Part shown: positions 1 through 5,268 of the stretch, in pieces
Layout of the letters: every line of letters starts with the position of its first letter
Position numbering within the stretch: position 1 is the first letter of the stretch
Assembly: GCA_937926515.1 (NCBI GenBank)
Contig: CALAZZ010000013.1
Span: 1-5,354, forward strand
Source: an uncultured Bacteroidales bacterium
GTDB taxonomy: Bacteria > Bacteroidota > Bacteroidia > Bacteroidales > F082
Direction of reading: 5' to 3'
DNA length: 5,354 nt
Translations under genes and position numbers: made by a program
Notes under the pieces: model-generated
Told to the model about the DNA's origin: nothing
What the model saw: only the letters and a program-made list of their open reading frames with translations
Databases searched by the model: none

Positions 1-89
1 TAACTCAGGTTCACATATTGATTATTGATCTGAAAGACGGACGAGACGAAACTAATGGAACGAAGGGGGTGTTTGAGGTGCCGGTGTGA
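1..89 (+). CDS. C-terminal tail of a LytS-type sensor histidine kinase (partial, 5' end outside window)
   Basis: An open frame whose first full codon is at base 3 runs to TGA at 87-89 and gives 28 residues. It contains IIDLKDGRDE, then NGTKG, and ends in VFEVPV. In Bacteroidota LytS-like histidine kinases, the end of the ATPase (HATPase_c) domain typically reads [VI]xIxDLxDxxGxxxGTKVxxxIP followed soon by the stop, and this fragment fits that pattern. From the family, the protein would be a membrane sensor that autophosphorylates on histidine and passes phosphate to a LytTR-type regulator. No catalytic residues are visible, because the N, G1 and G2 boxes lie outside the window. A homologous broken tail occurs at 1719-1808, which supports this being real coding sequence. 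A response regulator begins at the far right edge and may be its partner. The assignment rests on a short tail only. Confidence 0.65.
   Translation, partial: TQVHILIIDLKDGRDETNGTKGVFEVPV
24..86 (+). repeat. Left copy of a 63-base diverged direct repeat (kinase-tail repeat)
   Basis: Bases 24-86 align without gaps to 1746-1808, with 47 of 63 bases identical by hand count. The first 16 bases (ATTGATCTGAAAGACG) are exact, and the GGTGCCG block lies at the same distance in both copies (77-83 and 1799-1805). The shared heptamer AACTCAG lies upstream in both copies. The two copies flank the abiE operon. Confidence 0.85.
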
Positions 90-108
90 ATAGATGCCTT
101 CAGGTATC

Positions 109-139
109 TTTGATTTCTATTTAGAAATTACTATTTTTG
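109..139 (+). promoter_or_regulatory. Promoter of the abiE operon, Bacteroidota type
   Basis: TTTG at 109-112 and TATTTTTG at 132-139 match the Bacteroidota -33 (TTTG) and -7 (TAnnTTTG) boxes exactly, separated by 19 bases. Transcription would start near 143-146, giving a leader of roughly 33-36 bases before the ATG at 179. A second TAnnTTTG match, TATCTTTG at 105-112, overlaps the -33 box but has no TTTG at the right distance and is less likely to be used. There is no Shine-Dalgarno site. The start codon is preceded by an A-rich stretch, as is usual in this phylum. Confidence 0.7.
113..128. promoter_or_regulatory. Palindrome in the abiE promoter spacer, candidate operator
   Basis: ATTTCTATTTAGAAAT is a perfect inverted repeat with 7-base arms and a TT centre. 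It lies wholly between the -33 and -7 boxes of the abiE promoter. Characterised AbiEi antitoxins repress their own operon by binding inverted repeats in the promoter, so this is a natural candidate site. The arms are AT-rich, so chance is not excluded. Confidence 0.5.
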
Positions 140-143
140 CAGG

Positions 144-168
144 CAATGTCCAGAATAATCAGACATTG
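144..168. promoter_or_regulatory. Second inverted repeat at the abiE transcription start / leader
   Basis: CAATGTC at 144-150 and GACATTG at 162-168 form a perfect 7-base inverted repeat around an 11-base centre, beginning at the expected transcription start. It could be a second antitoxin operator, or a stem-loop at the 5' end of the mRNA. Its arms differ in sequence from those of the palindrome at 113-128, so one protein binding both sites is not obvious. Confidence 0.45.
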
Positions 169-178
169 ATGCATTAAA

Positions 179-826
179 ATGTCAGCCATAGAACTTATAC
201 GCCTTAAAATCGAATCCGACATTTTTGATTACAACCAGTTGATGGAAGCATTATCGGGTTACAAAAAACCCCGTGATGTTGTTTCAGCCTTGTTGCGATC
301 CCAAAAAATCATAAGGATTAGGAAAGGCCTCTATTATTTCTCTGAATTTTGGCAAAATCAATCCGTATCATATGAATTGATGGCCAACCTGGTTTACGGT
401 CCTTCGGCTATCAGCTTGGATTATGCATTAAGCTATTACGGGCTGATACCCGAAAAAGTTATGGCAATAACCTCGGTTACACCCGGCAGATCGCGTGTTT
501 ACGATACCCCGGCAGGCAGGTTCTCATACACGCACCTGCCTCAACACTGCTATGCTTTTGGAATGACAATTGAAAAAACAGGGAACTTCCAGTGGCTGAT
601 CACCCAACCACTTAAGGCGCTGGCAGATAAGGTTTGGGCCGACAAGCGTTTGAGGCCGGTTTCCCCGGCTTCGTTTCACAGCTATCTCTTTCATGATTTG
701 CGCATTGACGAAAATACACTCTTAGGATATCTCAATAAAGAAAGCCTGGCCTTGATAAAACAGCAATATGCAAAAAGAAAGGTTGACTGGATGGTGGATT
801 TTTTAATGAACACAATGCAGCCATGA
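179..826 (+). CDS. abiEi: AbiEi-like antitoxin, type IV toxin-antitoxin transcriptional regulator
   Basis: This 215-residue protein fits the AbiEi antitoxin family: an N-terminal winged helix-turn-helix (about residues 5-55, ending in the wing-like IIRIRKGLYYFS) followed by the AbiEi core (about 60-160, including YGPSAISLDYALSYYGLIPE and ITQPLKALADKVW). Family members neutralise the AbiEii nucleotidyltransferase, apparently without stable binding to it, and repress their own promoter. The gene below encodes the matching toxin, and its ATG overlaps this stop by four bases, so the two are almost certainly co-transcribed and translationally coupled. The start at 179 is chosen because the ATG at 169 meets a stop after two codons, and because 179 fits the promoter at 109-139. 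Two inverted repeats in that promoter suggest autoregulation. The family call is firm from motifs and partner. A defence role is inferred from characterised relatives. Confidence 0.85.
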   Translation: MSAIELIRLKIESDIFDYNQLMEALSGYKKPRDVVSALLRSQKIIRIRKGLYYFSEFWQNQSVSYELMANLVYGPSAISLDYALSYYGLIPEKVMAITSVTPGRSRVYDTPAGRFSYTHLPQHCYAFGMTIEKTGNFQWLITQPLKALADKVWADKRLRPVSPASFHSYLFHDLRIDENTLLGYLNKESLALIKQQYAKRKVDWMVDFLMNTMQP

Positions 827-1689
827 ATGAACTGATCAGAAAGATGCTGCCGGGGCAACAACCCCAAACAACCGGCGGTTTGATTACTGCCATACGTGAA
901 GTGATGCAATCGCTTGCTTTACTGGGTTTGTGGAGGGCGAAATTTTTCAACGAAGCTGCATTTTATGGCGGCACAGCTTTAAGGATACTCTATGGTTTGA
1001 CCAGGTTTTCTGAAGATCTTGATTTTTCGTTATTGGAACCTGCCCCCGGATTTGATTTCTCCAGGTATAAACATGCGCTTGAAAACGAATTCAGGGCATT
1101 TGGTTTTGATGTAAGGCTCGAAACCCGCGAAAAAACTGCCGAAACAAGCATTGAATCGGCATTTCTGAAAAGCAATACCTACCGTCAGATGCTGGTTATT
1201 GATGCGCCGGAAGAGTTGTTATCCGGCATTCATCATCAGTCAGTGTTAAAGATCAAGCTTGAGATTGATATAAATCCTCCTTCAGGATTTCATACGGAAA
1301 TGAAATATGTATTTTCGCCGGTGCAGTTTGCTGTGCGATCCTATGATTTGCCCTCGCTCTTTGCCGGTAAGATGCATGCCTTGCTTTGCCGCAAATGGAA
1401 AAAACGCGTAAAAGGCCGCGACTGGTACGATTTCGCCTGGTATGTTTCCAACCATCCAACACTGAATATATTTCACCTTGAGCAACGCATGAGAGATTCC
1501 GGACATTACAAACTATCAGTTCCTCTCAATCAAAACACAGTGATTGAGTTACTTGATAAAGCAATTAATAATTTGGATGTTGCACAGGCAAAAGCTGAAG
1601 TATCACCTTTTGTTGCAGACATACGGATGCTTGAAATATGGTCCACGGATTTTTTCAGGTCTGCTACAAGGCAAATCATCTTCGTTTAA
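823..1689 (+). CDS. abiEii: AbiEii-like nucleotidyltransferase toxin
   Basis: This 288-residue protein carries the full signature of the AbiEii/AbiGii nucleotidyltransferase toxins. Residues 48-68 hold the GGT motif (G49, G50, T51) and the acidic pair D65-x-D67 (SEDLDFS). Residues 143-149 read KIKLEID, the probable third acidic strand. Residues 178-204 hold the conserved lysine and downstream block (K183 MHALLCRK, then GRDWYDF with D200 and D203). The C-terminal helical part ends in a typical LEIWSTDFF segment. Relatives transfer a nucleotide to an RNA target; mycobacterial MenA toxins of this family modify the tRNA acceptor end and stop translation. The actual substrate here is unknown. No key residue is missing and the length is normal, so the toxin looks functional. 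It starts on ATGA overlapping the antitoxin stop. The kinase-tail remnant begins within 30 bases of its stop. Confidence 0.9.
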   Translation: MNELIRKMLPGQQPQTTGGLITAIREVMQSLALLGLWRAKFFNEAAFYGGTALRILYGLTRFSEDLDFSLLEPAPGFDFSRYKHALENEFRAFGFDVRLETREKTAETSIESAFLKSNTYRQMLVIDAPEELLSGIHHQSVLKIKLEIDINPPSGFHTEMKYVFSPVQFAVRSYDLPSLFAGKMHALLCRKWKKRVKGRDWYDFAWYVSNHPTLNIFHLEQRMRDSGHYKLSVPLNQNTVIELLDKAINNLDVAQAKAEVSPFVADIRMLEIWSTDFFRSATRQIIFV

Positions 1690-1718
1690 GATTATCTTGC
1701 CAGATTTCTCATTCCACA

Positions 1719-1808
1719 ACTCAGCCTGATATCCACATTAAAATGATTGATCTGAAAGACGAACAGGGCGATGCGAGGTGAAAGAGGGTGGTATTTGCGG
1801 TGCCGCTG
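1719..1808 (+). pseudogene. Remnant of a second LytS-type histidine kinase C-terminus
   Basis: In the frame of base 1719 the translation reads TQPDIHIKMIDLKDEQGDAR, stop, KRVVFAVPL. This matches the kinase tail at 3-86 (TQ..HI..IDLKD, then VF.VP) and the family pattern DLKDxxGxxxGT[KR]VVFxVPL. The TGA at 1779-1781 aligns with GGA at 57-59, the conserved glycine of the GTK motif, so one base change made a nonsense codon. The next codon (AAG for ACG) is also changed. There is no room for the rest of a kinase, because abiEii ends at 1689. The remnant is therefore a 5'-truncated, decaying copy. Homology may begin slightly earlier, since codons from 1689 (RLSCQISHST) are open in the same frame. 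It is probably the end of a tandem paralogue or a duplicated tail. Confidence 0.65.
1746..1808 (+). repeat. Right copy of the 63-base kinase-tail direct repeat
   Basis: This is the partner of 24-86: exact over the first 16 bases and 47 of 63 identical overall, with no gaps. The even spread of differences after the exact core suggests old homology between paralogous coding sequences rather than a fresh target-site duplication. Confidence 0.85.
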
Positions 1809-1895
1809 CAGGCAATAACGCTTGCTTTTTACAGACCAGACAAGCCTCTGCCATCTCAGAAACACGTTCAAAAAAACCTTCGCTCATTTAAAACA

Positions 1896-1929
1896 GGTGT
1901 TTGCACATCCGTAAGGGGTGTTTAGACAT
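1896..1929. promoter_or_regulatory. Direct-repeat pair with 21-base period upstream of the repeat-protein promoter
   Basis: GGTGTTTGCACAT (1896-1908) and GGTGTTTAGACAT (1917-1929) match at 11 of 13 positions, with a 21-base centre-to-centre spacing, which is two helical turns. The downstream repeat ends about 40 bases before the start of transcription predicted from the box at 1958-1965. Two direct repeats two turns apart, just upstream of a promoter, are the classic site geometry for LytTR-type response regulators. Whether any such regulator binds here is inference. Confidence 0.45.
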
Positions 1930-1957
1930 TTTCCGCATTCCCGCTTTTTTGGCGCTG

Positions 1958-1977
1958 TACATTTGTTTGGTAAACAA
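1958..1977 (+). promoter_or_regulatory. -7 box of the repeat-protein gene, overlapped by an inverted repeat
   Basis: TACATTTG at 1958-1965 matches the Bacteroidota -7 box TAnnTTTG. No TTTG lies 19-21 bases upstream, so the promoter lacks the -33 half and may depend on an activator. The inverted repeat TTGTTT-GGT-AAACAA (1963-1977) overlaps the end of the box and the expected start point. Transcription would give a leader of about 33-37 bases before the ATG at 2006. Confidence 0.5.
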
Positions 1978-2005
1978 CCTTAAGATGAATTAAAAACCAT
2001 CAACC

Positions 2006-3940
2006 ATGAAAAAAATCATTTTACTCTTAGTAACATGGGTGAGCATAGGCGCCATCCATTTAATTCCTGCGCTATCAGCCCAGGAAATCCTTAAAGGCCA
2101 ACCGCCACAATTCGGCTGCACCTGCCTGCCCCAGGGCATCACCTTCACCAACCAGGCGCAGATTGATAATTTCCAAACCAACTACCCGGGGTGTACTGAA
2201 ATTGAGGGGTATGTTACCATAAAAGGCGGTAACATCACCAATCTGAATGGATTGAGTGTTTTGGCTTCCATCGGGGGCTACCTGACAATTGGAGGTGCCT
2301 GGAATTCTAATCCATCACTTACGAGCCTGACAGGGCTGGAGAACCTGACTTCAATTGGGGGTGGTCTTTATATTTATGGCAACAATTCCCTGACCAGCTT
2401 GACTGGGCTGGAGAACCTGACTTCCATTGGTGGTTATTTTTATATCGATTACAACAACTCTTTGACCAGCCTGACAGGGTTGGAGAACCTGACCTCCATC
2501 GGGGGTTATCTTTCTATTGGGGGAAACTATGCCCTGACCAACCTGGCGAGTCTGGAAAACCTAAGCTCAATAGGAGGTGATTTGAAAATTATTTTTAACT
2601 GGTCCCTTACCAGCCTGACCGGATTGGATAATTTGGTATACCTGGGGGGTGATCTGGAAATCGAGGCAAACGTTTCCCTTATTAACCTGTCCGGGCTGGA
2701 AAACCTGACCTCCATAGGGGGTAATTTCCTTATTTATTATAATGATTCCCTTGTCAACTTAGCTGGATTGGAAGGTTTAACAAACATAGGAGGTAGTTTA
2801 AAAATTGTTGGTACTGGATATGACGTGAGTAAAAATTCACTTACCAACCTCACCGGGCTGGAAAGCCTGAATTCAATAGGCGGTGATTTGGTTTTGAATA
2901 ACCTTTACCTTATCAGCCTGATTGGGTTAGATAACCTGACCTCAATTGGGGGCGTACTTTCAATTACTTCGAACAGTTCATTATCCACCTGCGATGCCGG
3001 GTGGTTATGCGAATACCTGGCAGCACCAACCGGAGCAGTGAATATCTCTGGTAATGCGTCTGGCTGCAACAGTATTTTTGATGTTGCCACTGCCTGTGGA
3101 GGCATACCCTGCCTGCCCTATGGCAACTATCATTTTCGATCACAATCCGACATTGATAATTTTCAGGCTGTTTTTCCAAATTGCACAGAATTGCAGGGGG
3201 ATGTTACCATCAGTGGAAATGATATAACGGATTTATCGGGACTGAATAGTGTCACTACCATTGGGGGCAACCTTTATATTGGGGGGTGGGATTGGTTGGG
3301 ATGGGGTGGAAATCCATCACTTACAAGCCTTACGGGGTTAGAGAACCTTGCTTATATCGGGGGTTCTCTTTATATTGAAAATAACACCGACCTGACCAGC
3401 CTTTTTGGGCTGGAAAGCCTTACTTCTATTGGAGGTTCTCTTATTATTCATTCTAATAGCGCCCTGACCAGACTGACTGGTATTGACAATATCGCCGCAG
3501 GCTCAATTACCAAATTAAATATCGGCTATAACTTATCCCTATCCTCATGTCATGTCCAAAGCATCTGCGATTACCTGGTGGCTCCAAATGGAACGGTCAC
3601 CATTTCTTACAACGCCCCTGGCTGCAACAGTCAGGCACAGGTGATTGCAGCCTGCGAAACTGTGGGGATTGATGAAGTAATTGCTGAAAGCGGTTTCTCC
3701 ATTTACCCCAATCCTTTTACCGGCCAGCTAAGCATTGAATTTAACCTGCCCCAAACATCTCTGGTTTCCATACAGATATTCAACGCCATGGGCGCAAAGG
3801 TAGCCGAACTGCAGCACGGCAAACTGCCTGCCGGGCAGCAACAGTTTACCTGGCATGCGGGGGATTTGCCAAAAGGCTTGTATTTCTGCAGGGTGCAGGC
3901 GGGGAATGAGTTGGCGACAAGAAAAATATTGAAACATTAA
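2006..3940 (+). CDS. Secreted leucine-rich / receptor-L-like repeat protein with T9SS type A sorting domain
   Basis: This 644-residue protein opens with a signal peptide (MKK, a hydrophobic stretch, cleavage likely after ALSA at residue 25). Two repeat domains follow. The first (about 38-364) starts with a CxCLP cap and an IDNFQ..YPGCTE segment, then carries about ten units of the form SLTSLTGLENLTSIGGxLxIxxN, mostly 24 residues long, and closes with a cysteine cap (CDAGWLCEYL, SGCNS, TAC). The second (about 369-550) repeats the same layout with four units and a matching cap (CHVQSICDYL, PGCNS, AAC). The last 80 residues (FSIYPNPFTG to KILKH) are a T9SS type A sorting domain, normally removed when the protein is exported and anchored to the cell surface. 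The repeats resemble the receptor-L / leucine-rich folds used for binding, so a binding or adhesion role is inferred. The ligand is unknown. Its neighbours do not suggest a pathway. Confidence 0.85.
   Translation: MKKIILLLVTWVSIGAIHLIPALSAQEILKGQPPQFGCTCLPQGITFTNQAQIDNFQTNYPGCTEIEGYVTIKGGNITNLNGLSVLASIGGYLTIGGAWNSNPSLTSLTGLENLTSIGGGLYIYGNNSLTSLTGLENLTSIGGYFYIDYNNSLTSLTGLENLTSIGGYLSIGGNYALTNLASLENLSSIGGDLKIIFNWSLTSLTGLDNLVYLGGDLEIEANVSLINLSGLENLTSIGGNFLIYYNDSLVNLAGLEGLTNIGGSLKIVGTGYDVSKNSLTNLTGLESLNSIGGDLVLNNLYLISLIGLDNLTSIGGVLSITSNSSLSTCDAGWLCEYLAAPTGAVNISGNASGCNSIFDVATACGGIPCLPYGNYHFRSQSDIDNFQAVFPNCTELQGDVTISGNDITDLSGLNSVTTIGGNLYIGGWDWLGWGGNPSLTSLTGLENLAYIGGSLYIENNTDLTSLFGLESLTSIGGSLIIHSNSALTRLTGIDNIAAGSITKLNIGYNLSLSSCHVQSICDYLVAPNGTVTISYNAPGCNSQAQVIAACETVGIDEVIAESGFSIYPNPFTGQLSIEFNLPQTSLVSIQIFNAMGAKVAELQHGKLPAGQQQFTWHAGDLPKGLYFCRVQAGNELATRKILKH
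2315..2746 (+). repeat. Six in-register 72-base (24-residue) coding repeats
   Basis: Residues 104-247 consist of six consecutive units of exactly 24 residues, each beginning with (S/A)L and carrying a GG near the middle. The 15-residue core LTSLTGLENLTSIGG is identical in the first three units, although their codons differ. The seventh unit (from residue 248) is 30 residues and breaks the register. The codon differences suggest the units are held by selection on the protein rather than by very recent copying. Confidence 0.85.
3695..3937 (+). other. T9SS type A C-terminal sorting domain (within the repeat protein)
   Basis: Residues 564-644 show the conserved blocks of this domain: IYPNPFTGQLSIEF at the start, VSIQIFNAMGAKV in the middle, LPAGQQQFTW, then LPKGLYFCRVQAG and a basic end (RKILKH). 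It directs passage through the type IX secretion system of Bacteroidota and is the strongest taxonomic clue in the window. Confidence 0.93.
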
Positions 3941-3971
3941 GGCTAGTTCCGACCTTGAATTGCCAATTTTA

Positions 3972-3998
3972 CATTAAAATGATGAGTATTATTTAATG
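3972..3998 (+). terminator. Weak AT-rich stem-loop after the repeat-protein gene
   Basis: CATTAAA (3972-3978) and TTTAATG (3992-3998) can pair around a 13-base loop and are followed by the T-rich ATTTTATTTTG. The stem has a single G-C pair, so it would be a poor intrinsic terminator. It is listed only because nothing better exists between 3940 and the next promoter. Confidence 0.2.
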
Positions 3999-4005
3999 AT
4001 TTTAT

Positions 4006-4036
4006 TTTGTTCATTTGTAAATCTATTTTATCTTTG
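4006..4036 (+). promoter_or_regulatory. Promoter of the ATPase gene, Bacteroidota type
   Basis: TTTG at 4006-4009 and TATCTTTG at 4029-4036 match the -33 and -7 boxes exactly with a 19-base spacer, the same spacing as in the abiE promoter. The leader would be about 20 bases to the ATG at 4063. The ATPase gene is therefore probably transcribed on its own rather than by read-through from the repeat-protein gene. Confidence 0.7.
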
Positions 4037-4062
4037 TCCGTCTAAATGTAAAATATAGTTTT

Positions 4063-5193
4063 ATGATAGTTAGGCCTTTTTGGATAAATAAAATTAATCT
4101 TGCCTGGAAAACAAGGCCAATCGTCTGGTTGTCAGGTGTTCGCAGGGTAGGCAAAACTAGCATCGCTAAAATGCTGCCTGACGCGACTTACCTCAATTGT
4201 GATCTGCCATCTGTGGTCAGACGACTGGAAGATCCGGAATCATTTTTCAAAAGCACAGGAAATGAGGGAACAATCATCTTCGACGAAATTCACAGGCTGG
4301 CTGACCCGAGCAACCTGCTTAAAATTGCTGCAGACGAATACCAACATTTGAGAATATTGGCTACTGGCTCTTCCACACTTGAAGCGACACAAAAATTTAA
4401 AGATTCGCTCACAGGCAGAAAAAATGCAATTTATCTGCCCCCGGTTTTGTGGGATGAATGTAAAACCATATTCGGAATCCCCAACTTGGATTTGCGGTTG
4501 TTGCACGGTGGCTTACCCGAACAATTGCTTTCCTCATCAAGGAATGAATCTTTTTTTTCAGAATGGATTGATAGTTTTTACGCAAGGGATATCCAGGAAC
4601 TTTTCAACGTGAGAAACCGGGCAGGATTTTTACAGTTGTTGCATTTAATTCTGCGTTCAAGCGGGAACCTGATTGATTACACCCAATTGGCAAAAATGAG
4701 CTCCATCACCAGGCCCACTGTACTTTCATACCTTGAAGCGATGCGTATTGCCAACATGGTTTATCTCCTGGCGCCTTTTCATGGAAGTGGCCGTCGCGAA
4801 ATTGTCCGTCGCCCTAAAAGCTATTGTTTTGATACCGGCCTGGTATGTTTTGCCAAAGGCTGGAATGACATCAGGCAGGATGACAGGGGTCTGCTTTGGG
4901 AACATCTGGTATTGGATATGCTTCGTTCGCATATTCCGGACAATAGGCTCTTTTACTGGCGCGATAAATCAGACCGTGAAATTGATTTCGTGGTCAAACG
5001 AACAGAAAATGCAGTTGATATTATCGAGTGCAAAATAAACCCTGATCATCTATCACTCAAATCGATTACGGTTTTCAGGGAAATCTATCCCATTGGGAAC
5101 AATTACTGTTATTCACCTTTTACTGACAACTCCTATGTTCTGGAGAAGAATGGCTTGGCAATTAAATTTATCGGCACTTTGGATCAAATGTAA
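4063..5193 (+). CDS. AAA_14/DUF4143 family ATP-binding protein
   Basis: This 376-residue protein has the standard layout of the stand-alone ATPases with a DUF4143 C-terminus. Walker A is GVRRVGKTS (25-33), Walker B is IIFDEIH (71-77), and the sensor-like ILATGSS is at 98-104. A family-typical GGLPE (149-153) and FYARDIQEL (172-180) follow, then a winged-helix segment (about 199-238, ITRPTVLSYLEAMRIANMVY) and the RRPKSYCFDTGL block. The C-terminal part keeps PD-(D/E)XK-like residues: E280 in WEHLVLDML, D308 in DREIDFV, and E322-x-K324 in IIECKIN. The family is widespread and often patchily distributed. Its cellular role is not established, and nuclease activity is only suggested by the fold. 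All motifs are intact, so the gene looks functional. The ATG at 4063 suits the promoter just upstream. A defence link through the nearby abiE operon cannot be shown. Confidence 0.88.
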   Translation: MIVRPFWINKINLAWKTRPIVWLSGVRRVGKTSIAKMLPDATYLNCDLPSVVRRLEDPESFFKSTGNEGTIIFDEIHRLADPSNLLKIAADEYQHLRILATGSSTLEATQKFKDSLTGRKNAIYLPPVLWDECKTIFGIPNLDLRLLHGGLPEQLLSSSRNESFFSEWIDSFYARDIQELFNVRNRAGFLQLLHLILRSSGNLIDYTQLAKMSSITRPTVLSYLEAMRIANMVYLLAPFHGSGRREIVRRPKSYCFDTGLVCFAKGWNDIRQDDRGLLWEHLVLDMLRSHIPDNRLFYWRDKSDREIDFVVKRTENAVDIIECKINPDHLSLKSITVFREIYPIGNNYCYSPFTDNSYVLEKNGLAIKFIGTLDQM

Positions 5194-5268
5194 GTTGAAA
5201 TTAGTCAGATAAGACATTTTATAATGAATTTGTAACTTTTTGCTTTGAACTTTGAATTTCCTCCACCC

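Larger units (their letters stand above)
1690..2005. other. Intergenic stretch between abiEii and the repeat-protein gene
   Basis: This 316-base gap holds no intact gene. In order it contains a broken histidine-kinase tail (1719-1808), about 85 bases in which nothing was recognised, a pair of direct repeats with a 21-base period (1896-1929), a TAnnTTTG box (1958-1965) with a small inverted repeat over it (1963-1977), and a short leader. The remnant's frame stays open from 1782 to TAG at 1923-1925, but this part resembles nothing recognised. No convincing terminator for the abiE operon was found. Confidence 0.7.

Noticed and set aside
65..78. A third GGTGTTTG-like site near the abiE promoter resembling the repeats at 1896-1929
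   Set aside because: It lies within kinase coding sequence, matches only the first eight bases and has no partner 21 bases away.
24..1761. The 16-base exact repeat as an attachment-site core of an integrative element carrying abiE
   Set aside because: Homology continues on both sides of the 16 bases and no integrase is present, so paralogous or duplicated kinase tails explain it better.
1782..1925. Open frame continuing after the TGA of the kinase remnant, as a possible small gene
   Set aside because: It has no start codon at a plausible place, resembles no known protein, and is best read as a chance open stretch after the decayed tail.
2315..2746. Regular 72-base DNA repeats that might suggest a CRISPR or satellite array
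   Set aside because: The period is exactly 24 codons, the repeats are in frame within a long coding sequence, and variation follows a leucine-rich protein pattern. There are no unique spacers.
2905..3179. Open frames on the minus strand inside the repeat-protein gene
   Set aside because: They are reverse-strand shadows of the periodic coding sequence, with low-complexity translations and no recognisable domain or promoter.
4046..4051. Start-stop minimal frame (ATG TAA) in the leader of the ATPase gene
   Set aside because: It could in principle affect initiation, but such a hexamer is common by chance in AT-rich leaders and nothing else supports it.
4379..5038. Plus-strand alternative frames inside the ATPase gene
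   Set aside because: The main frame carries continuous ATPase and DUF4143 motifs throughout. The alternatives are shadows without domains.
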